Shown here: positions 1-5,246 of the stretch, one piece after another
Layout of the letters: each line of letters starts with the position of its first letter
Position numbering within the stretch: the first letter of the stretch is position 1
Assembly: GCA_021789795.1 (NCBI GenBank)
Contig: JAJYJA010000166.1
Location: forward strand, 1 to 5,246
Length of the DNA: 5,246 nt
Source of the DNA: Deltaproteobacteria bacterium
GTDB lineage: Bacteria; Desulfobacterota; Desulfobulbia; Desulfobulbales; VMSU01
Direction of reading: 5' to 3'
The notes under the pieces: generated by a model
Database searches by the model: none
What the model was told of the DNA's origin: nothing
Seen by the model: the letters and a program-made list of their open reading frames with translations, nothing else
Made by a program: the position numbers and the translations under genes

Positions 1-33
1 CTTACTTAAAAAACTAACCCCTGCGAAGCATAG

Positions 34-2730
34 ATGAGCAACCGCACCGAATCACCCGTCAGTCGCGCCCCGGAACTCGCCAAGGCCTACGAATTTCACG
101 CCCTTGAGGATCGCTGGCGCCAGGCCTGGCTCGATCAGCAGACCTTCACCGCCAGGATGGAGGAGGGCCGGGAGTCATTCTCCATCGTCATTCCGCCGCC
201 CAACGTCACCGGCGTCTTGCACATCGGCCACGCGCTTAACAACACCCTGCAGGACATCCTGGTGCGCTACCACCGGATGCAGGGCGAAAACGTCCTCTGG
301 GTGCCGGGCACCGACCACGCCGGCATCGCCACCCAAAACGTGGTGGAGCGCCAGTTGCAGGCCGAGGGCCAGGATCGCCACCAGCTGGGCCGCGAGAAGT
401 TCATCGAGCGGGTCTGGACCTGGCGGGCGGAGTCAGGCGGCCAGATCATCAACCAGTTGAAGCGCCTGGGCTGTTCCTGCGACTGGAGCCGGGAGCGTTT
501 CACCATGGACGCCGGCCTCTCCCAGGCGGTGGTCAAGGTCTTCACCACCCTCTACCGTCAGGGTCTGATCTACAAGGGCGACTACATCATCAACTGGTGC
601 CCGCGCTGCCACACCGCCCTTTCCGACCTGGAGGTGGAGCACGAGCCCACCGCCGGCAAGCTCTACCGTATCCGTTATCCCTATGCCGAGGGCTCGGGCT
701 ACCTGGTGGTGGCCACCACCAGGCCCGAAACCATGCTGGGCGACACGGCGGTGGCGGTGCATCCCGAGGACGAGCGCTACCAGGCCATCGCCGGCGGACG
801 ACTGCGGCTGCCCCTGACCGACCGGGAGATCCCGGTGATTGCCGATCCCCACGTGGAGCGCGAGTTCGGCACCGGGGCGCTCAAGGTCACCCCGGCCCAC
901 GACCTAAACGACTTCGAGATTGGCCGCCGCCATCAGCTCCCCCTGCGGTCGGTGATGGACGAAAACGGCATCATGAACGAGCAGGCGGGCCCCTATCTGG
1001 GACTGGACCGCTTCGAGTGCCGTAAGCGGGTGGTGGCCGATCTTGAAGCCCAGGGCCTCTTGGACGGCATCGAGGACTACGAGCACGGGGTGGGCGCCTG
1101 CTACCGCTGCCACACCGTGGTCGAACCCCGGCTCTCCAAGCAGTGGTTCGTGGCGGTCAAACCCCTGGCGGAGCGGGCCATCGCCGCGGTGCGGGAGGGC
1201 GAGATCCGTCTGCACCCCAAGTCCTGGGAGAACACCTATTTCGACTGGATGCTCAACATCCGCGACTGGTGCATCTCGCGCCAGATCTGGTGGGGGCATC
1301 AGATCCCGGCCTGGACCTGCGACCTCTGCGGCGAGTTGGTGGTCGCCGACCAGGAGCCCGGCCACTGCCCCAAATGCCAGGCCGCCACCCTGACCAGGGA
1401 GTCGGACGTCCTGGACACCTGGTTCTCCTCCGCCCTCTGGCCCTTCTCCACCTTGGGCTGGCCGGAGCAGACCCGGGAACTCGCCTGCTTCTATCCCACC
1501 TCGGTGTTGATCACCAGCTTCGACATCCTCTTCTTCTGGGTGGCCCGGATGATCATGATGGGCACCCACTTCATGAATGAGGTGCCTTTCCGGGACGTTT
1601 ATCTGCACGCCCTGGTGCGCGACGCCCAGGGCCAGAAGATGAGCAAGTCCAAGGGCAACGTCCTGGACCCCCTGCTGGTGATGGACAAGTACGGCACCGA
1701 CGCCTTCCGCTTCACCCTTGCCGCCTTCGCCGCCCAGGGCCGCGACATCCGCATCTCCGAGGAGCGCATCGAGGGCTACCGGCACTTCATCAACAAGATT
1801 TGGAACGCCAGCCGCTTCGCCCTCATGCACCTGACCCCGGAGACCGTGGGCTTCGCGGACGGGGAGACCGCCGCCCTGTCGATCACCAGCCAGTGGATCT
1901 TGAGCCGGCTCTCGAACACCGTCCGCCAGGTGCGGGCGGCCTTGGACGGCTTCCTGTTCAACGAGGCGGCCTCGCTGCTCTACCAGTTCATCTGGCGGGA
2001 GCTGTGCGACTGGTATCTGGAGTGGATCAAGCCCGACCTCTACGGCGGCTCGGAGACGGCCCAGTCCGAGACCCGCTCGGTGCTCTTGACCGCCCTGGAG
2101 ATCACCTTGAAGCTGCTGCATCCCATTACCCCCTTTGTCACCGAGGAGATCTGGCACGCCCTGCCCGGGGCGCGCTCCAGCCTCATGCTGGAGGCCTTCC
2201 CCGAGCCGCGCTCCTCCTGGGAGCGCCCCGAGGTCGAGGCGGCGGCGGCCCTGCTCATGGGGGTGATAGCCGGGATCCGCAACCTCAGAAGCGAGATGCG
2301 GATCCACCCCGCGGCCAACATCAGCGCCATCGTGGTCTGCGCCGACGCCACCCGCCGCGAGACCTTGCGGCGGCAAGCCAAGGATATCGCCACCATGACC
2401 AAGGTGGAGCGACTAGACATCAAGGAGCACGGTGAATGTCCTAAGGGCGCCGTCTCCTACATCTTTGAAGACCTCGCCATTTTCGTGCCCATGCAGGGCT
2501 TGATCGATATCGACCGGGAGCTGGAAAAGCTTGGTCGCGAGTGGGACAAGATCATGGCCCAGGTGGAGCGGATCAGGGCCAAGCTCGAAAACGAAAAATT
2601 CGCGGCCCACGCCCCGGCGGAGGTGGTGGCCAAGGAGCGGGAGAAGCTGGAGGGATTTCTGGCCACCAGCGCCAAGCTTAACGAGAACATGGCCCGGCTG
2701 CGGGAGCTGGTGGGGGGGCAGGCCCAGTAG
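34..2730 (+). CDS. valS: Valyl-tRNA synthetase (class I), complete
   Basis: This enzyme charges tRNA-Val with valine in the cytoplasm, using ATP, and edits mischarged threonine. The 898-residue protein has the class I signatures HIGH at 63-66 and KMSKS at 535-539. The inserted CP1 editing domain spans roughly 190-350, with TTRPETMLGDTAV at 228-240 and GTGALKVTPAHD at 279-290. Cysteine pairs at 189/192 and 356/359, and at 429/432 with 445/448, resemble the zinc sites of Thermus ValRS; the last set is absent from E. coli ValRS as I recall it. The anticodon-binding helical domain lies at about 615-770, and a charged heptad-like C-terminal coiled coil at about 822-895, as is usual for ValRS. Length is normal. 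An in-frame TAG at 31-33 rules out an earlier start; the ribosome site is weak (GAAG at 25-28). The upstream leader is too short to show any T-box or promoter. The stop overlaps the start of tatD by one base. Confidence 0.98.
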   Translation: MSNRTESPVSRAPELAKAYEFHALEDRWRQAWLDQQTFTARMEEGRESFSIVIPPPNVTGVLHIGHALNNTLQDILVRYHRMQGENVLWVPGTDHAGIATQNVVERQLQAEGQDRHQLGREKFIERVWTWRAESGGQIINQLKRLGCSCDWSRERFTMDAGLSQAVVKVFTTLYRQGLIYKGDYIINWCPRCHTALSDLEVEHEPTAGKLYRIRYPYAEGSGYLVVATTRPETMLGDTAVAVHPEDERYQAIAGGRLRLPLTDREIPVIADPHVEREFGTGALKVTPAHDLNDFEIGRRHQLPLRSVMDENGIMNEQAGPYLGLDRFECRKRVVADLEAQGLLDGIEDYEHGVGACYRCHTVVEPRLSKQWFVAVKPLAERAIAAVREGEIRLHPKSWENTYFDWMLNIRDWCISRQIWWGHQIPAWTCDLCGELVVADQEPGHCPKCQAATLTRESDVLDTWFSSALWPFSTLGWPEQTRELACFYPTSVLITSFDILFFWVARMIMMGTHFMNEVPFRDVYLHALVRDAQGQKMSKSKGNVLDPLLVMDKYGTDAFRFTLAAFAAQGRDIRISEERIEGYRHFINKIWNASRFALMHLTPETVGFADGETAALSITSQWILSRLSNTVRQVRAALDGFLFNEAASLLYQFIWRELCDWYLEWIKPDLYGGSETAQSETRSVLLTALEITLKLLHPITPFVTEEIWHALPGARSSLMLEAFPEPRSSWERPEVEAAAALLMGVIAGIRNLRSEMRIHPAANISAIVVCADATRRETLRRQAKDIATMTKVERLDIKEHGECPKGAVSYIFEDLAIFVPMQGLIDIDRELEKLGREWDKIMAQVERIRAKLENEKFAAHAPAEVVAKEREKLEGFLATSAKLNENMARLRELVGGQAQ

Positions 2731-3563
2731 TGGCGGCGGCAACGGCAAGAAAACCCCTGCCGCGCCTCTCGGCGGGCCTCTTGGCGGTGGACAGCCACTG
2801 CCATCTCGACATGGCGGATTATCCGGATCGGCGAGAGGTCATCCGCCGGGCGCAGCATGCCGGGGTGGGCTGGATCGTCTCGGTGGGCATCGACCTTGAG
2901 AGCTCGCTTGCCGCCCTGCGTCTGGCCGAGACCCATCCCGGCCTGGTCTGCGCCCTCGGGGTGCATCCCCATTACGTGGGTCAGGCGGAGGAGGGGCATT
3001 ACCGGCAACTGGCCGAACTGGCCCGCCATCCACGGGTGGTGGCCTACGGCGAGATTGGCCTGGATTACGTTAAGAACCACGCCCCCCGCCCGACCCAGCG
3101 CGATCATTTCCGCCGCCAGGTCGAGCTGGCCAAGGGGCTTGACCTGCCGCTCATCATCCACGACCGGGAGGCGCACGCGGATGTCATGGCCATCCTAAAG
3201 GCCGCCGCCCCCTTCCCCCGGGGCGGGGTCATGCACTGCTACTCCGGGGATATGGAACTGGCGGCGGAGGTGGTGGAGCTGGGCCTTCACCTCTCCATCC
3301 CCGGCATCGTCACCTTTGCCAAGGCGGAGGTGCTGCAAGAGGTCGCCCGCACCATGCCCCTGACCTCGATGCTGATTGAGACCGACGGCCCCTATCTGGC
3401 GCCGGTCCCCTTCCGTGGCCAGCGCAACGAGCCCGCCTACGTCCTCTACACCGCCGCCAAAATCGCCGAACTGCGCCGGATCCCCCTCGACGAGGTGGCC
3501 AGACAGACCACCGCCAACGCCGTGGCCCTGTTCCGCCTGGATTGCCAGGCGGAGACGCCATGA
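2730..3563 (+). CDS. tatD: TatD-family metal-dependent hydrolase / DNase
   Basis: This is a TIM-barrel metallohydrolase of the TatD (YcfH/YabD) family. Characterised members are cytoplasmic 3'-5' exonucleases or DNases acting on single-stranded or damaged DNA; the substrate of this one is unknown. The family motifs are all visible in the 277-residue protein: DSHCHLD at 21-27 (metal His23 and His25), GVHPH at 77-81, GEIGLDY at 107-113 (Glu108), HDREA at 144-148, MHCYSGD at 168-174 and ETDGPYLAP at 217-225 (catalytic/metal Asp219). The start is uncertain. GTG 2730 overlaps the valS stop (TAGTG) and gives about 18 residues ahead of the usual family N terminus. TTG 2781, which would give M-A-V-DSHCHLD, is an alternative. 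TatD genes often sit beside aminoacyl-tRNA synthetase genes, as with metS-yabD in Bacillus; here the partner is valS. Nothing nearby suggests a link to Tat protein export. Confidence 0.93.
   Translation: MAAATARKPLPRLSAGLLAVDSHCHLDMADYPDRREVIRRAQHAGVGWIVSVGIDLESSLAALRLAETHPGLVCALGVHPHYVGQAEEGHYRQLAELARHPRVVAYGEIGLDYVKNHAPRPTQRDHFRRQVELAKGLDLPLIIHDREAHADVMAILKAAAPFPRGGVMHCYSGDMELAAEVVELGLHLSIPGIVTFAKAEVLQEVARTMPLTSMLIETDGPYLAPVPFRGQRNEPAYVLYTAAKIAELRRIPLDEVARQTTANAVALFRLDCQAETP
3548..3554 (+). promoter_or_regulatory. Ribosome binding site of yggS, inside the tatD 3' end
   Basis: GGCGGAG contains a GGAG core at 3551-3554, five bases before the ATG at 3560. It lies within the last codons of tatD and decides in favour of that ATG over the in-frame TTG at 3542, which would fall upstream of this site. 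The ATG shares ATGA with the tatD stop, so translation of the two genes is probably coupled. Confidence 0.75.
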
Positions 3564-4249
3564 GCGGGGTGCGGGAAAATCTGACCGAAATCCGCCGCCG
3601 TCTGGCCCAGGCCGCGGCCAGGGCGGGCCGGCGGGCGGAGGAGGTGGCCCTGGTGGCGGTCTCGAAGCGGGTGGATGAGGAACGACTGCGGGAGGCGGCG
3701 GCGGCGGGGCAGACGGTGTTTGGGGAGAACTATCTGCAAGAGGCGGAGGGGAAGATCGAGGCCCTGGCCGGCGCTGGTCTTTGTTGGCACTTTATCGGCA
3801 AGCTTCAGTCCAACAAGCTGGGGAGGATTGCGGCCCTGTTCTCGGTGGTGGAGACGCTCGATCAGGCGCGTCTGGCTGGGGCGCTGGAAGATAAGTTAGT
3901 CAAGATTGGCAAGATAATGACGGTTTACATCCAGGTTAACGTTGGCCGGGAGCCGCAGAAGGCAGGGGTGTTGCCCGAGGATCTGGACGCCTTGGCGCGG
4001 GCGGTGACGAGTTGCCCCCATCTCCGCCTGGCCGGACTCATGATGCTGCCGCCCCAGCATCCCGATCCCGAGGCCAGCCGCCCCTATTTCCGCCAGACCA
4101 GGGCCTTGGTCGATTCCTTGTTTAGCCGGGGGCTGGCGCCCCAACCCCTGGGCTTGTCCATGGGCATGTCCAACGACTACCAGGTCGCGGTCGAGGAGGG
4201 CGCCACCCTGGTGCGGGTCGGCTCGGCCCTCTTCGGGCCCCGGAGCTGA
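3560..4249 (+). CDS. yggS: YggS/PLPBP-family pyridoxal phosphate homeostasis protein
   Basis: This is a small cytoplasmic PLP-binding protein with the alanine-racemase-like TIM-barrel fold and no known enzymatic activity. The family maintains the balance of free pyridoxal phosphate, and E. coli mutants show disturbed Val/Ile and vitamin B6 pools. Read from the ATG at 3560 it has 229 residues, normal for the family. Motifs: LVAVSK at 31-36, in which Lys36 should form the Schiff base with PLP; FGENYLQEA at 54-62; WHFIGKLQSNK at 76-86; IQVNVG at 124-129; QKAG at 133-136; GLMMLPP at 159-165; LSMGMSNDY at 199-207; and VRVGSALFG at 218-226, which carries the phosphate-binding end. The family often has GLMTI-type residues where this protein has GLMML, a mild variant. 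An in-frame TTG at 3542 would add six residues but lacks a properly placed ribosome site. It is the last gene of the valS-tatD-yggS unit; no clear + strand terminator follows. Confidence 0.95.
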   Translation: MSGVRENLTEIRRRLAQAAARAGRRAEEVALVAVSKRVDEERLREAAAAGQTVFGENYLQEAEGKIEALAGAGLCWHFIGKLQSNKLGRIAALFSVVETLDQARLAGALEDKLVKIGKIMTVYIQVNVGREPQKAGVLPEDLDALARAVTSCPHLRLAGLMMLPPQHPDPEASRPYFRQTRALVDSLFSRGLAPQPLGLSMGMSNDYQVAVEEGATLVRVGSALFGPRS

Positions 4250-4279
4250 CCGCTCAGGAGTCGATTGAAAATCCCCCTG

Positions 4280-4301
4280 AACAAATAAGTCGCACGGCGA
4301 C
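4280..4301 (-). terminator. Possible weak intrinsic terminator of the cyclase gene
   Basis: Read on the - strand, GTCGC-CGT-GCGAC forms a perfect five-base-pair stem with a three-base loop (4301 down to 4289), followed at once by TTATTTGTT (4288-4280). It lies about 30 bases after the cyclase stop. An outer AACA/TGTT pairing could extend it with an internal loop. The stem is short and the T tract is interrupted, so termination is plausible rather than strong. On the + strand the same stem is followed by a GC-rich stretch and would not terminate yggS. Confidence 0.4.
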
Positions 4302-4331
4302 CGCCTGTTGTCACCCAAGGCTAGGCTCACC

Positions 4332-5246
4332 CTAATTCAAGCCCGAGGCGAGGTGCCGGCCAAGGTCGGCGAACATCCCTCCCTGGGCGGCGACGGGCTG
4401 GGACTTGCCCTTCAACTGGCACTGACAGGGGGAAAGACAGGCGGCCACCAGGCCGGGATCGAGAAAACCCGCCGCCTGGCCGCCGATCAGAATGTCCAGG
4501 CCCCGCCTGGAGGCCTCGCCCTCCAGGCGGAAGGCCACGTTGACCGCATCGCCGATCACCGAGTAATCGCGGTTGCCGTCCACCCCGACATTGCCCAGCA
4601 CCGCCTCGCCGGTGTTGATGGCCGCCCGGATGGCAAGCGGCCAGGGCAGAGGGGGCCGCAGCGCATGGGAGAGCTTGTCGGTCATCTCGGCGATCTTAAC
4701 GGCGCAGGCCAAGGCCAGCGGCACCGATTGGCTGGGGCTTATCCCCCCGCCGGCCCAGACGGCCATGGCCGCGTCGCCGATGAACTTGTCGATCCGGCCC
4801 TGATGGCGCAACACCAGGGCGTTGGCCTGCCGGCTCCAGGACTTGACGATCTCCGAGACCTGGCCCGGCCCCAGCCGTTCCGACAGGCTGGTGAAGCGAC
4901 GGATATCGCAGATCAGGACCGTGACTTGGCCGGTGGTCAGGAAGGCCACCGTCTGCTCGTCCTCCCCTTCCCCGGAGACAGGGGATGCCGCCGGGGCCTC
5001 TTGCAGGAAGACCAGCTCCGCCTGGCCGCCGACCCTAAGGCGATCACCGGAGCGCAGCTGGGTGGGGGCGTAGAGGCGGAGGCCGTTGACCGTGGTGCCG
5101 TTGGCGCTGCCCAGGTCCACGGCGTTGACCCGGCCATTTTCCTCGACCTGCAAGATCAGATGCTGGCGCGACACCAGTTGGTTATCAAGCTCGATGTCGT
5201 TGCCCTGGCCCCGCCCGAGACGGAAGCTGGTCTGGCCGGCCAGGGG
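4332..5246 (-). CDS. FHA domain-class III adenylate/guanylate cyclase, 5' end cut off by the window
   Basis: This is a signalling protein expected to make cyclic AMP (or possibly cGMP) from the nucleoside triphosphate, with an FHA domain that binds phosphothreonine peptides. The frame stays open to the window edge, giving 304 visible residues (numbered here from the edge). The GTG at 5172-5174 is an internal valine of the FHA motif, not the start. The FHA domain spans about 1-83: GR at 11-12, SRQH at 26-29, DLGSANGT at 44-51 and NG at 54-55. A short acidic/Pro-rich linker (about 85-98) leads to the cyclase domain at about 99-290. Metal aspartates are Asp114 (in CDIRRFTSL) and Asp158 (in KFIGDAAMAVW); the base-selecting pair is Lys154 and Ser229 (in RDYSVIGDAVN); transition-state residues are Asn236 and Arg240. 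Ser rather than Asp at 229 points to the class IIIb type. No membrane segment is visible; upstream domains cannot be excluded. The gene is convergent with yggS and so forms a separate transcription unit. Confidence 0.93.
   Translation of the reverse strand, partial: PLAGQTSFRLGRGQGNDIELDNQLVSRQHLILQVEENGRVNAVDLGSANGTTVNGLRLYAPTQLRSGDRLRVGGQAELVFLQEAPAASPVSGEGEDEQTVAFLTTGQVTVLICDIRRFTSLSERLGPGQVSEIVKSWSRQANALVLRHQGRIDKFIGDAAMAVWAGGGISPSQSVPLALACAVKIAEMTDKLSHALRPPLPWPLAIRAAINTGEAVLGNVGVDGNRDYSVIGDAVNVAFRLEGEASRRGLDILIGGQAAGFLDPGLVAACLSPCQCQLKGKSQPVAAQGGMFADLGRHLASGLN

Noticed and set aside
1..33. T-box or promoter upstream of valS
   Set aside because: Only 33 bases are present, without a convincing -10/-35 pair or stem; a leader regulator could lie outside the window but cannot be seen.
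904..2376. A 490-codon open frame on the - strand opposite valS
   Set aside because: It lies wholly antisense to an unmistakable valS, is low-complexity (rich in Gly, Val, His, Gln and Asp in a pattern set by the valS codons), and shows no recognisable domain. Long antisense frames are expected in GC-rich coding DNA.
2457..3176. A 239-codon - strand frame spanning the valS-tatD junction
   Set aside because: It is antisense to two well-supported genes with no domain or ribosome site seen; its composition mirrors the sense codons.
3694..3711. Short GCG-type triplet repeat in yggS
   Set aside because: It encodes a run of alanines in a helix of the protein and is normal for GC-rich codon use; there is no sign of a functional repeat array.
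4250..4279. Terminator for the valS-tatD-yggS transcript on the + strand
   Set aside because: I found no stem followed by a T run on the + strand in the convergent gap; the only stem there has its T-rich tail on the - strand.
5172..5174. GTG as the start of the cyclase gene
   Set aside because: The frame stays open upstream to the window edge and encodes the first half of the FHA motif (FRLGRG..NDIELD), so this GTG is an internal valine codon.

Overview
This window reads as ordinary chromosomal DNA from a GC-rich bacterium; by eye about two thirds of the bases are G or C, but I did not count. Three genes on the + strand (valS, a TatD-family hydrolase gene and a YggS/PLPBP gene) are packed end to end. 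They converge on one - strand gene that runs off the right edge and encodes an FHA domain joined to a class III nucleotide cyclase. The Thermus-like cysteine pairs in the valyl-tRNA synthetase and the FHA-cyclase architecture would suit a deltaproteobacterium (Desulfobacterota) or a relative. That assignment is an inference from general familiarity and is weak.

Layout: positions 1-33 are a short AT-richer leader that ends in an in-frame TAG directly before valS. valS (34-2730) ends in a TAG whose last base is the first base of the GTG start of tatD (2730-3563). tatD ends in an ATGA overlap with yggS, whose better start is the ATG at 3560, so yggS is 3560-4249. The 82 bp between the convergent genes (4250-4331) hold a short stem-loop followed by a T-rich tail on the - strand, which may terminate the cyclase transcript. 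The cyclase gene occupies 4332-5246 and is cut at its 5' end: its FHA domain reads in frame to the last base of the window.

The + strand genes look like one translationally coupled housekeeping unit: tRNA-Val charging, a metal-dependent nuclease/hydrolase, and a pyridoxal-phosphate homeostasis protein. Loss of YggS in E. coli is known to disturb isoleucine/valine metabolism, so finding it in one unit with valS is suggestive, though co-location may be chance. The cyclase is a separate signalling gene; all residues expected for catalysis are visible.

I saw no mobile element, CRISPR array, RNA gene or clearly undescribed system. The items most worth a second look are the complete FHA-cyclase, and a G7 heptamer in valS that is correctly phased for a -1 shift into tatD.
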